Source: Pseudomonadota bacterium (GTDB taxonomy: Bacteria; Bdellovibrionota; UBA1018). Taken from it: DNA of 64,000 nt. How positions within the stretch are numbered: position 1 is the first letter of the stretch; every line of letters begins with the position of its first letter. The position numbers and the translations under genes were made by a program. The stretch spans positions 62,001 to 126,000 of the forward strand of contig JAIXQO010000002.1 in the NCBI GenBank assembly GCA_027485695.1. Reading direction: 5' to 3'. Below the pieces are notes generated by a model. It had not been told where the DNA came from, searched no databases, and was given only the letters and a program-made list of their open reading frames with translations. Positions 9,396 to 17,868 of this stretch are shown piece by piece.

Positions 9396-9551
9396 ATTTA
9401 GGTGCGGGGCGATCCGAGTGGTCGCCTCGACCATACTCAGCTGCATCGATACATGATTGTAATAGCGTATTGGCTGACGCTAAGGAGTACATATTTTTAT
9501 TTGAGTACGCTGCGCGAGACTTCAGCTCCGGAGCGTGAGAAACTAGAAAAA

Positions 9552-10517
9552 ATGACGAAATCATTCGCCGATCTCAGCCAAGCATCTCCGCCTCATTTGA
9601 AACTAAAAATTTCATGGTTGCTCGGTATCTACGCCGTCGTACCGGGCTGTTTGGCGATCATTGCGGCTGACCATTACCTCTGGGATGGCGACTTAGCGCG
9701 AACACTCCCCCACTCTCCTCAGGACCTTGCCTGGTTCACATTGTTTTTCGTACTCCCGCACATCGTTGCTTCGAGTCTTTTGCTCTGTAATCGCGAGTAC
9801 ATTCGCCACTATTCTAAACCACTGTCCTATGGGTTTGTCGCCTGCGCGGTTCTCGCGTTCTTACTACCGCTCGTCGTCCCGATGAATCTCTGGCTCCTCG
9901 GTTTTGGACTCCTCACGATTCACCACGTGTTGGCTCAGCAATTTGGAATGGCTACCGGATTATCACGTGCGACCGGAAAACTTGCGACCGCTTGGAAATG
10001 GACCGGACTCGTTGCGGGCGTTTTGGTCTATTACCTTTTTTATTATTCAAAGACTGTCGTACCGGAACGGGCGGAGCTGCTTTTTGTCACGACTACCACA
10101 GTGGTCAGCGTATTTGGAGTTCTGACAGGACTCACCTTCGCTCGCGCGGCGAATCGTCAGGTAATGGCGTACGGGTGGCTGAATTTTGCGATGATTGCTG
10201 TGGCTTATTTCGCGATTCGGACTGAGTATTTTTTCTTCGCCGTGCTCGCGCCCCGCATGATTCACGACTTAACGGCGTTTAGTTTCTATGTCGTGCACGA
10301 CGTGAATCGTGGAAGAGAGCAAGGACGCTGGGTCTTTTTAAAATTCATCCCCATCGCGATGGTCACCCCGGTGCTCGCGATTCTGCTCGCGTCGTCACTC
10401 AAGTCATTTGTCGCGCTAGCCGTCATCCAGTTTCTGACCCTATTCCATTACTGGACCGAACGATTCACCTGGAAAAGTGGCACGCCTCATCGACGCTATG
10501 TCTCGCTGAGCGGTTAA
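9552..10517 (+). CDS. Polytopic membrane protein with conserved-looking histidines
   Basis: About eight hydrophobic helices over 321 residues. Histidines sit at helix edges: LPHIVAS, IHHVLAQQ, MIHDLTAFSFYVVHD and FHYWTERFTWKSG followed by PHRRY at the C-terminus. Repeated intramembrane His motifs are typical of metal- or heme-dependent membrane oxygenases and desaturases (for example Brp/Blh-like), but I cannot assign a family. I used ATG 9552, preceded by GAGCGTGAG. An upstream in-frame ATG at 9402 would add 50 residues that look non-membrane and unlikely. Confidence 0.75.
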   Translation: MTKSFADLSQASPPHLKLKISWLLGIYAVVPGCLAIIAADHYLWDGDLARTLPHSPQDLAWFTLFFVLPHIVASSLLLCNREYIRHYSKPLSYGFVACAVLAFLLPLVVPMNLWLLGFGLLTIHHVLAQQFGMATGLSRATGKLATAWKWTGLVAGVLVYYLFYYSKTVVPERAELLFVTTTTVVSVFGVLTGLTFARAANRQVMAYGWLNFAMIAVAYFAIRTEYFFFAVLAPRMIHDLTAFSFYVVHDVNRGREQGRWVFLKFIPIAMVTPVLAILLASSLKSFVALAVIQFLTLFHYWTERFTWKSGTPHRRYVSLSG

Positions 10518-10644
10518 CGCCGGGAATCGCCCAAACTCTAGACACCTGCCTGTCTGATCAATAGGCATCCGAGCCTGTGCACCCACCCCCTCTGCGTAAC
10601 TCATTGTTTTAAATAGTATTTATTTAATGTTTTTTTCGACACAT

Positions 10645-10660
10645 TGGCACTCGTATTGCT
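10645..10660 (+). promoter_or_regulatory. Strong sigma-54-type -24/-12 promoter
   Basis: TGGCAC, 5 bp, TTGCT: every consensus base of TGGCACG-N4-TTGCW except the seventh. Spacing between GG and GC is exact. The predicted start is near 10671, giving a leader of about 58 nt that contains a hairpin before ATG 10729. Confidence 0.65.
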
Positions 10661-10677
10661 CACCTTATCTTCAAACG

Positions 10678-10698
10678 CCCTAGTCACGTTCTAGGGCC
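10678..10698 (+). promoter_or_regulatory. Leader hairpin upstream of the VWA-like lipoprotein
   Basis: GCCCTAG, a 7-base loop, then CTAGGGC. It lies in the predicted 5' leader about 30 bases before the start codon and has no U-run. A role in mRNA stability or translation is more likely than termination. Confidence 0.4.
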
Positions 10699-10728
10699 CT
10701 ACATTTTATGAGAAGAGATGAGGCTGCT

Positions 10729-11901
10729 ATGAATAGAAGCACAAAGACCCAATCGACGCGCCTGAGACTCGGCCACGCGCTTGCCGCCCTGACCTTAGGA
10801 CTCGGACTCAGTGCCTGCGGGAAACAATCCTTTAAGGCGGCGACCAGTCAGAGCAATACGGATTCACCTGGTAGCTACTCAATCCCGGCCAAGATCGACC
10901 TCTTAGTCGGAGTGGACAATACAGGATCAGCCTTGAATCAAAACATTCGCTCCCCGCTCCAGGGGTTCATGAACAATCTTCAGAATCAAAACTGGGATTT
11001 CCGCGTCGCGGGCGTACCCCTCTCTGGCTATCAGCAGATCAGCCAGATCGCCGTTTCTAAATATGACTCGAACTGGGGATCAAGCTACACGCCCCCTTAT
11101 CCGGGAGCTCCGTCGACGGGCGTGCTCTCGACGCTGTTTAGAACTCCACTGAATTTCAACTTCGCCCCCCCACAAACGACGGACGGAAATGAGCCCGGAA
11201 TTCGCACCATTTCCGATACGCTCACGCGCGCGTTTACGAAAAACTATTTCCTCAGAAACGATGCCACGCTCGTTGTCGTCGTGATCTCTACCGGCGAGGA
11301 CACCTCGGATGGCGCGCCTACTTACGGCACGCCTCCTCCGACGATTTCGGCCTCGCTCTTAAACGGAATCAAGTACGCCAAAGGCACCCAGTACGCGAAC
11401 GCCGTGAAACTCTATTCGTTCGTCAACACCGCGCTCACCTCAAATGGAGGCTCGGGCTACACGACCTCTTGCCTGGGGACGGGCATCAGCTGGAGCGGCA
11501 ATCGCTACATGAACGCGGCACAAGCCACGGGCGGTAAGTCATTCAACATTTGTAAGACGTCGATGGCGTCGCTCTTCTCGCAGCTCAACGACGAGTTGAT
11601 GAACAACCGCGAAAGCTACGTCTCCGAATACGCGTTCATCGAAAAAGAACCGAACCTCTCCACGGTCGTGATGAAAAAAGTCAAACGCGACGGTTCCCAA
11701 GTCGTCATCCCTCAGTCCAACGGCTCCTCGGACGGCTGGATCTACCTCGGCTACCAAACGAACAAACCGACGATTTCCTACCCGATCCCGATGGGTCACC
11801 GGAACGGATACGTATTCCAACTCATCGGCTCGGCTCAGCTCTCGGGACCTGAGAAAGCGAACATCACCTTTATTCCAAAAGGTATTCAGGATTCGCCATG
11901 A
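10729..11901 (+). CDS. Lipoprotein with von Willebrand A-like domain
   Basis: The signal peptide ends in a lipobox (LGLSACGK), so this is a lipid-anchored protein. The mature part begins with IDLLVGVDNTGSALNQN, resembling a VWA first strand and metal site (DxTGS instead of DxSGS). VVVVISTGEDTSDG is a second VWA-type strand/loop. The fold suggests adhesion or metal-dependent protein binding. ATG 10729 is favoured over the ATG at 10708 because GATGAGG precedes it and it gives a normal signal peptide. Its TGA overlaps the next start (ATGA), so both proteins are probably made together. Confidence 0.75.
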   Translation: MNRSTKTQSTRLRLGHALAALTLGLGLSACGKQSFKAATSQSNTDSPGSYSIPAKIDLLVGVDNTGSALNQNIRSPLQGFMNNLQNQNWDFRVAGVPLSGYQQISQIAVSKYDSNWGSSYTPPYPGAPSTGVLSTLFRTPLNFNFAPPQTTDGNEPGIRTISDTLTRAFTKNYFLRNDATLVVVVISTGEDTSDGAPTYGTPPPTISASLLNGIKYAKGTQYANAVKLYSFVNTALTSNGGSGYTTSCLGTGISWSGNRYMNAAQATGGKSFNICKTSMASLFSQLNDELMNNRESYVSEYAFIEKEPNLSTVVMKKVKRDGSQVVIPQSNGSSDGWIYLGYQTNKPTISYPIPMGHRNGYVFQLIGSAQLSGPEKANITFIPKGIQDSP

Positions 11902-13022
11902 TTAACGCAAACGGCGTACAGAAACGCTCTCTCAAAAGCGTTTTTTTCGTAGGTCTCGCAGCCGTAATTGCGGCGAGCGTATTTCACTACGGAAACGACG
12001 GCCTCGAAAAAGACTGGGGCGTGAAACTTGAAATGGGTTTCAACAAAATGCCCGAGACCGGTGAAATCGATGCCGAGAACCAACTCTGGCTCGGACATCG
12101 ATTCGCGCGAGCAACCGGCGGCATTGCCACGCGCTGGCTCTCTCGAAACCCATCGGATTCCATCGCCTATACGAATACACTTCCGACGTTCGAGCAGCTA
12201 AAAGCACTGAACCCTAAAGAACGCCGAGCCTTCGTCAAAAGACTTTCCGCTGCCGAAAAATTCGATCTGTTTCGCGGTAGACTCGATTTCCCGCTCACGC
12301 TCGAAGAACGCCGCAGAAATCTCCGCGATGCTCAAGCCGAACTACCGCTGCTTCAAGGCTGGTCCATTGCGGCAAGCGCAAGCCATGCGGGACGACTCAT
12401 CAGACCTTTTGCCGATTTTTCGTTTTTTAGACGGAGCCTTGCCGGAGTCACCATGCGTGAACCCGAGGAAGTCATTCGCCAAGTTCGCATTCACCCTGGA
12501 CTCGATCTCGAGATTCCGTTTGCGGCCTCGGACGTCAAAGCACTGATTTCATTCTACGTCGGCGTGCGCATGAAAGATCGCCACCCAGACCTCCATCAGA
12601 TTGGACGTGAGTCCAGTCCCATTGAGGCCGGTGACTACCACACGTTACTTTCGAACATGGTCGGTATCCAAGGTCATCCACTGAACTCGCTATTCGTCGT
12701 CGGTGGGGAAATTCTCCCGAAGCCGATCACCCGTTTCGAGAGCGAAATTCGCATCCAGGAACCAAACGTCTACCTCGTCACTTCGCACCTCTACACGCCG
12801 GTCCTCCGCTCGCCTCATTTCAAGGCTGCGGACCCGACAGAGCAAAACGTCGAAGAGCGTATGGACGTGAACTACCGTTTGATCGTCGACCAGAATCAGA
12901 AAATCGTTCGAAGCGAGTGGCTGGATGGTAGCCGCCCGATCGCCGCACTTCGCGCCGCGCCGCTCGAGCTGACACCTGAGTTTGAAAAACTCGGCGAACT
13001 CTACAGACCCATCCCACTCTAA
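11898..13022 (+). CDS. Membrane-anchored transglutaminase-elicitor-like protein lacking the catalytic Cys
   Basis: One N-terminal hydrophobic segment (about 14-30), then a long extracytoplasmic part. The order of motifs resembles the bacterial/oomycete TGase-elicitor family (PF16683 type): AAEKFDLFRGRLDFPLT, LQGWSIAASASH, REPEEV, IPFAASDVKALISFYVG, then AGDYHTLLSNMVG and KPITRFESEI. In that family the catalytic Cys is in GWCHGWA; here it reads GWSIAAS, so Cys is replaced by Ser, while a candidate His is kept. It may therefore be a binding protein rather than an enzyme. Family assignment is from memory of motifs and needs a profile search. Confidence 0.55.
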   Translation: MINANGVQKRSLKSVFFVGLAAVIAASVFHYGNDGLEKDWGVKLEMGFNKMPETGEIDAENQLWLGHRFARATGGIATRWLSRNPSDSIAYTNTLPTFEQLKALNPKERRAFVKRLSAAEKFDLFRGRLDFPLTLEERRRNLRDAQAELPLLQGWSIAASASHAGRLIRPFADFSFFRRSLAGVTMREPEEVIRQVRIHPGLDLEIPFAASDVKALISFYVGVRMKDRHPDLHQIGRESSPIEAGDYHTLLSNMVGIQGHPLNSLFVVGGEILPKPITRFESEIRIQEPNVYLVTSHLYTPVLRSPHFKAADPTEQNVEERMDVNYRLIVDQNQKIVRSEWLDGSRPIAALRAAPLELTPEFEKLGELYRPIPL

Positions 13023-13031
13023 GCCCGCAAA

Positions 13032-13481
13032 CTACCGGCAGGAAAACTCGCGGATCACGCTTCCAACTTTTCGCGTCGACGCTTTTGCGATGAATTCGGA
13101 GTAGGTCGAGAAGCGACGTTCAATTTTTCTGGAGCTATAAGCTTCGAGCGAACCCCGAAGCGCCATTTTACTACTCGTAGATGCTCGCTCGTATCCTTTG
13201 AAGCCGAGTCGTTCACAAGCTTCGTTCAGATGTTTAATCTTAATCGCATGAAGGTAGTAACCTTCAGATTTAATCTCACCATTCAAAACGTATCTCAGTT
13301 GAACGGCTTTCAACTTTTTTTCATCATACGACTCTTGGATTCCACACAGATAGGCTTGGCCGGCAATCTGCGAACAAAAAACCCTCTCATCTTCGCTTCC
13401 CGACTCGACTTCAAACTTCAGAAGATCCGCATGAGCGATTGAAACGAACAAACCGGACAGTAACAAAAATTTTTTAAGCAC
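13032..13481 (-). CDS. Small secreted protein, unknown
   Basis: The 149-residue protein has a clear signal peptide (MLKKFLLLSGLFVSIAHA). A compact basic domain follows, with four cysteines (FCSQ, YLCG, NEACER, and FSCR at the C-terminus) suited to two disulfides. No family is recognised. It converges with the 11898-13022 gene. Confidence 0.75.
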   Translation of the reverse strand: MLKKFLLLSGLFVSIAHADLLKFEVESGSEDERVFCSQIAGQAYLCGIQESYDEKKLKAVQLRYVLNGEIKSEGYYLHAIKIKHLNEACERLGFKGYERASTSSKMALRGSLEAYSSRKIERRFSTYSEFIAKASTRKVGSVIREFSCR

Positions 13482-13664
13482 GAGTGAACTCCAGCGTTCG
13501 CTTCAGTACAGATCAAATGATCGACTCTATTATGGGAACGCGCGACACTCGAATATCGACAGTTTGAAAAGTGGTCAATTCCGCCCATGAACCGATCCGC
13601 GATTCCGAATTTATACCGTTTCGCTACCTCCGGATCAGCTAGAGAGGCGAAACAAATTAAATTT

Positions 13665-13704
13665 GGGCCGCATCACTCAGATGAGTATCTGAAAGATGCG
13701 GCCC
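13665..13704 (-). terminator. Stem-loop terminator candidate after the 13732-14463 gene
   Basis: A 10-bp GC-rich perfect stem, GGGCCGCATC/GATGCGGCCC, with an inner CAGAT/ATCTG hairpin. It is followed on the minus strand by an A/T-rich run (AAATTTAATTTG). The U-run is weak, so it may act as a stability element instead. Confidence 0.55.
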
Positions 13705-13731
13705 GTCCATTGAACAACTGACCTTGAAACG

Positions 13732-14463
13732 CTAGTCGAGAGACAATTCACCCGACAACGAATCCGCCGTGCGCTCGAGCCGACGAATCTTGGCGCTCGA
13801 TACGGCCTCTGACCGGATCGAAATACGGGGCGCCTCGACCGTCCTAGTTGCGGTAGAGATCCTTGCCATCGCGCTCGTCGTAACGGCTGGTTTCTCATAG
13901 AGCGCGAACACACCAATTCCTTGAAGCGCGCCTAAGAAGAATCCTGCCGTTCCCGTGATCTGCTCGCTTGCCGTAAATGGGAAAAACAAGTTCACGGGCA
14001 GATTCAACCGGTCTTCTTTGAGAATCGTCACCGCCGTACCGATCATGATCTGGCTGGAATTCATCGCGAAGTAGACACGGGAATTCGAACCGAGAACGGG
14101 AATCGCAATCGGAACTTGGCCTTGAGAAAGCGTGACCGGAACGACATCGCCGTTCGGGAGCTTGCTTCCATCGGCGACCGGGAACTTGACGACCTCGTTT
14201 GCATTCACTCGGACTTGGATCGTGTAACCGTTTGTGACGATTTCACCCAGTTTCCGTTCCGGGCGTTTAGGATCCACAAGCGGAAGAGTCAACGGCGGGA
14301 GCGTAAACCCTGCTTTCTTCAGATCGGCTTTTAGATCAACGTAAACCGATTCACCTTCTTGTGTCGTTGCTACGGAGACTTTCTCAACGACGCCTTTGCC
14401 TAATCCGCAGCTCTGAAGCCCTACTGCGATCACGCCTATCACTACGAAATGGAATACCCTCAT
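13732..14463 (-). CDS. Lipoprotein, unknown
   Basis: The signal peptide ends in lipobox LQSCGLG, so the mature protein is lipidated at the Cys near residue 19. The rest of the 243 residues is beta-strand-like with many Val/Pro and includes a short hydrophobic loop (FFLGALQGIGVFALY). No known domain is recognised. It is monocistronic on the minus strand, diverging from the S4-like gene. Confidence 0.75.
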   Translation of the reverse strand: MRVFHFVVIGVIAVGLQSCGLGKGVVEKVSVATTQEGESVYVDLKADLKKAGFTLPPLTLPLVDPKRPERKLGEIVTNGYTIQVRVNANEVVKFPVADGSKLPNGDVVPVTLSQGQVPIAIPVLGSNSRVYFAMNSSQIMIGTAVTILKEDRLNLPVNLFFPFTASEQITGTAGFFLGALQGIGVFALYEKPAVTTSAMARISTATRTVEAPRISIRSEAVSSAKIRRLERTADSLSGELSLD

Positions 14464-14672
14464 ACTCCTTCATTGCTTTCTCACCCCATGACTCACGTTT
14501 CGGAAAAAACAGCGGCGTTCTCGAACCTCCTCAGAATTGTGGAGGATGACATCTAATTATTAATTTAATTTAACTTTTGTATTTCACCGTGAAAACAGGG
14601 TCGAACTTGACAAGAAGGCACTAAATTGAGAATGAGTATCAATATATTTTTACCTAAAGGAAGTAAGCTCTC

Positions 14673-15296
14673 ATGTCGAAACTTGGAACTCATCGCAGCG
14701 CTTGGAAAGTTCAACGGAACCTGATGGTCGAATTGCCCGGAATGGGCAAGCCGGGCGCCATGGAACGCCGCCCTTATCCTTCTGGCCAACATGGTATGGC
14801 TCGACGCAAGTTTTCGGAATACTCGCTGCGCCTGCGCGAGAAGCAAAAACTCATTTTCAACTATGGCCTGCGTGAGCAGCAACTCCGCTTGTTCGTCAGC
14901 CGCGCAAAAAAAGGCCAATCCTCCGACTGGATGACCACGCTGGTTGGACTACTGGAGAGTCGCCTGGACAACGTCGTTTTCCGCCTCGGATTCGCGGCTT
15001 CGATCCCGGCCGCGCGTCAGCTCGTGCTTCACGGCAAGATTCGTGTGAATGGTAAAAAGGCGACCATCGGCTCGATGATCGTTCCAGTCGGCGCCGAAAT
15101 CTCACTCACCTCCAAAGCATCCTCCAGCGTCGCCGTTCAATATTCACTCGGACAGCCACGCTTGGCGCTTCCGGAATGGCTATCTCTGTCTGCGGGGGAC
15201 TCCCCTGTGGGCAAACTCAAGTACGTTCCTCCGGGCGACGCGGTTCCATTCCCGTTTGAAAGACGACTGGTCGCTGAGTTCTACGCACAAATCTAG
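14673..15296 (+). CDS. rpsD: Ribosomal protein S4 family, stand-alone divergent copy
   Basis: The 207 residues include the S4 core: MERRPYPSGQHGMARRKFSEYSLRLREKQKL at about 30-60, and an S4 RNA-binding domain (LDNVVFRLGFAASIPAARQL, then VLHGKIRVNGKK) at about 98-130. The N-terminal four-cysteine zinc region of many bacterial S4 proteins is absent; MSKLGTHRSAWKVQRN replaces it without any Cys. GGAAG precedes the ATG. The gene is not in an alpha operon (no rpsM, rpsK, rpoA or rplQ nearby), so it may be a paralogue or a C-minus S4. Confidence 0.85.
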   Translation: MSKLGTHRSAWKVQRNLMVELPGMGKPGAMERRPYPSGQHGMARRKFSEYSLRLREKQKLIFNYGLREQQLRLFVSRAKKGQSSDWMTTLVGLLESRLDNVVFRLGFAASIPAARQLVLHGKIRVNGKKATIGSMIVPVGAEISLTSKASSSVAVQYSLGQPRLALPEWLSLSAGDSPVGKLKYVPPGDAVPFPFERRLVAEFYAQI

Positions 15297-15364
15297 TGGA
15301 CATTGGGCGTCAATTCCTGAGATTTTAACCCTAGCCATCGTTTTCCCTTTGAGGGCCAACCGAG

Positions 15365-15646
15365 ATGAAAAAAGACCTGCCTACCTGGAATGACACCGCG
15401 AAAATCGAACTAGAACGCATGGACGACGGTTCCGTCGAGCTCACGTTCGGACCTACGTCCATTCGCCTATCCATGGACGCTGCCTATGATCTTCAGTACC
15501 GTTTAGCAGGCTACTTGGCCAAGCAGGAGCTGAAGGAATACCCCGCTGAAAATCGCTTGGAAGACTTCTCGATGACCGAAAGCCGGGAATCTCTCATGCA
15601 CCTCTCGCAGACCCGAACTCGTCAGCCTCGCCGCTTAGACTCTTAA
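15365..15646 (+). CDS. Small conserved-looking cytoplasmic protein
   Basis: The 93-residue, polar protein has no signal peptide. It has an alternating strand pattern (VELTFGPTSIRLS), then a helix (AYDLQYRLAGYLAKQELKEY) and a basic tail. No family is recognised. It lies 69 bp downstream of the S4-like gene on the same strand and could be co-transcribed with it. Confidence 0.65.
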   Translation: MKKDLPTWNDTAKIELERMDDGSVELTFGPTSIRLSMDAAYDLQYRLAGYLAKQELKEYPAENRLEDFSMTESRESLMHLSQTRTRQPRRLDS

Positions 15647-15731
15647 ACGGAGGTTCAGTTCGACCTCGTTTGCGTCTGTGATCGTTTAAATTCCACACCC
15701 GGGAACGAATGGGTTTAGTTATACACTACTC

Positions 15732-16727
15732 ATGTTTAATAAGGTCGTGATCCTACTGGGACTTGTGCTCTTCGCCCTTGCGATGAATCAATCATCGACC
15801 GGTGAATCACCCGTCAAGAACCGAGGCATCGCGGCGCTTCCAGGAACCATTCAAGTGCTTTTCGTCGGCGCTCATCCCGACGACGAATATGCAGCCGCTG
15901 CAACGATCTACCGAATCACGACCGAACTTGGCGGCGCCGTCGATGAATTCGTCATTACCTCCGGCGAAGGCGGCTACAAGTACTCCGCACTCGCATCCAG
16001 ATTCTACGGAGTGAATCTCACGGACGAAACCGAGGCGCGTCGCCTACTGCCGAACATTCGAAAACAAGAGCTTCAAGAGGCGGGCCGTATTCTCGGCATC
16101 CGCGAGCACATCCTACTCGACGAAGAGGATCGCAAATACACCACGGACCTCGTCGAGGCCGAAACGTTTTGGAACCTAGGCCGAGTCGAATCGAAGCTCC
16201 TCGAGCAGTTGAAAAAACAACGCTACGATTTCGTTTTCACCTGGCTCCCCTCGCCCTCAAGCCACGGGTCGCACCAATTAGCGACCTTACTTGCCATCAG
16301 CGCGGTGAGAAAACTTCCGCTCCAAGATCGTCCCGTGATCTTGGGCGCATCGACTGAGTTAGCCGATCTCGCGGCTCAACAAACCGGCCAAAATGCGCTC
16401 AATCCAAAAATCGAGCTGAGTGACGATCCCATCGATGCTCACAACTACCATGAGATTCCTTCTCGTCCGGAATCCCGTCTCGAAACCTCCGCACCCGTTT
16501 GGACTTTTGATCGCGAAACTCCGTTTGGTCGAAACCAGATGTTGAGCTACCAGAATATCGTGAGCTGGGCGATCGCCGCCCACAAAACTCAAGGCTCGTT
16601 TCAGACACGATTTCGGATGCACCGATACGAAAGATTCCGCCTCTTTGCCGATCAAGCGCCAAACGCGATGGGACAAGCGCAGGCGTTGTTTGAGCGGCTC
16701 AATGACCGAACGGTCGGCTCTCCCTAG
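15732..16727 (+). CDS. PIG-L/LmbE-family deacetylase, exported
   Basis: Likely zinc-dependent N-deacetylase of an amino sugar. The zinc motif AHPDDE is at 47-52, after a VLFVG strand. A further zinc histidine is expected in SSHGSHQLA (about 174). An N-terminal hydrophobic segment (about 4-18) suggests it is exported or anchored. Its substrate cannot be read from sequence; envelope N-acetylglucosamine is one candidate. Convergent with a small exported protein gene. Confidence 0.85.
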   Translation: MFNKVVILLGLVLFALAMNQSSTGESPVKNRGIAALPGTIQVLFVGAHPDDEYAAAATIYRITTELGGAVDEFVITSGEGGYKYSALASRFYGVNLTDETEARRLLPNIRKQELQEAGRILGIREHILLDEEDRKYTTDLVEAETFWNLGRVESKLLEQLKKQRYDFVFTWLPSPSSHGSHQLATLLAISAVRKLPLQDRPVILGASTELADLAAQQTGQNALNPKIELSDDPIDAHNYHEIPSRPESRLETSAPVWTFDRETPFGRNQMLSYQNIVSWAIAAHKTQGSFQTRFRMHRYERFRLFADQAPNAMGQAQALFERLNDRTVGSP

Positions 16728-16747
16728 GACAAAAAATCGAGCCCTCC

Positions 16748-17068
16748 TTATCGCGAAGGCGTGCCGGAGAGATTTCCGGTCGTTGCACCGGCGGGCGAAT
16801 TCACTCCCGGTGGAACACTCCCCGGCACTGCCGGACGAGTGATATTCGGAATCGGCGTGGCCGTTTGAAATCCTGGCTGGATACGAAACCCGGAACTACC
16901 GGATGGAGTGATGATCGACGAAACCGTCGGCGAAGGTGACGCGCGAACCGCGGCACTTTGCCCCATAAATATAGGCTGCGGGTTTTGCGCGTGCGAGTCT
17001 CTCAATAAGAAAAAATAGCCCATTCCCAGTACTGCTACGCCCATCAACCAAGCTCTCGTGTAATTCAT
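16748..17068 (-). CDS. Small exported Pro/Ser/Thr-rich protein
   Basis: ATG 17068 is chosen because AGGAGG stands 4 bases before it; a longer in-frame start at 17104 lacks this. An N-terminal membrane segment (about 7-22, WLMGVAVLGMGYFFLL) precedes a low-complexity Pro/Ser/Thr/Gly-rich tail with no fold visible. About 106 residues. It is probably a periplasmic tether or unstructured envelope protein; function unknown. Confidence 0.65.
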   Translation of the reverse strand: MNYTRAWLMGVAVLGMGYFFLLRDSHAQNPQPIFMGQSAAVRASPSPTVSSIITPSGSSGFRIQPGFQTATPIPNITRPAVPGSVPPGVNSPAGATTGNLSGTPSR

Positions 17069-17195
17069 GATTCCTCCTGCAGTGATGCAAAAGAAACCTT
17101 TCACAGATCATTCCAATCGAATCTGGGGAATAAAGGTCTATGAGAATTCGATTGTCACTTCGATCGAGCCGCGACGTCTCTTTTCATGAACGCGC

Positions 17196-17849
17196 CTAAA
17201 AGGTCATCTCAATCACGTCATTCGGCACGGTGAGTTTCGCCGCGGTGGCTTGGATCACTTGCTCATTCGTTACGCCGGGTGCGCGTTCGCGGAGCACCAG
17301 CCCGTCCTTCGTGACGTCGATGACGGCAAGTTCGGTGACAATCTTCTTCACGACTTTTTTGCCGGTCAGTGGGAGCGTGCACTTCGGAAGGATTTTCGAG
17401 GATCCATCCTTAGCGACGTGTTGCATGGCGACGATCACGCGCGGAGATCCAGCGACCAAGTCCATCGCGCCTCCCATGCCTTTGACCATCTTGCCCGGGA
17501 TCATCCAGTTAGCGATATCCCCTTCTTCGCTCACTTCCATCGCGCCTAAGACTGTGAGGTCTACTTTTCCACCGCGAATCATCGCGAAAGAATCGGCACT
17601 CGAGAAAAAGCTCGCTCCGCGCGCGGCAGTGACCGTTTCTTTGCCGGCATTGATCAGGTCGGCGTCGATTTCGGATTCCTTGGGATACGGTCCGAGACCC
17701 AAGAGTCCGTTCTCGCTCTGAAGCACGACTTCGATCCCTTTTGGAATGTAGTTCGCGACTAGGGTCGGAATCCCGATTCCTAAGTTCACGTAGAAACCGT
17801 CTTGAAGTTCACGAGCAATTCTCTGCGCAATTTGTTCGCGTGTCAGCAT
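17196..17849 (-). CDS. scoB: 3-oxoacid CoA-transferase subunit B
   Basis: Beta subunit of the acetoacetate:succinyl-CoA (or acetyl-CoA) transferase. SENGLLG near residue 45 carries the catalytic glutamate of this family; [14 protein letters not shown] follows. The 217 residues match the subunit. It is the last gene of atoB-scoA-scoB, 19 bp after scoA. Whether the partner is succinyl-CoA (ScoAB) or acetyl-CoA (AtoDA) cannot be told by eye. Confidence 0.92.
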   Translation of the reverse strand: MLTREQIAQRIARELQDGFYVNLGIGIPTLVANYIPKGIEVVLQSENGLLGLGPYPKESEIDADLINAGKETVTAARGASFFSSADSFAMIRGGKVDLTVLGAMEVSEEGDIANWMIPGKMVKGMGGAMDLVAGSPRVIVAMQHVAKDGSSKILPKCTLPLTGKKVVKKIVTELAVIDVTKDGLVLRERAPGVTNEQVIQATAAKLTVPNDVIEMTF

Positions 17850-17868
17850 AAGCGCGTCCGTCCTGTTG

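Noticed and set aside
9396-9425. GGCGA/TCGCC hairpin after the 8688-9395 gene
   Set aside because: No T-run; likely chance in G+C-rich sequence.
14607-14640. TTGACA box upstream of the S4-like gene
   Set aside because: No -10 hexamer at 16-18 bp; the nearest TAT-rich match is about 24 bp away, so I did not annotate a promoter.
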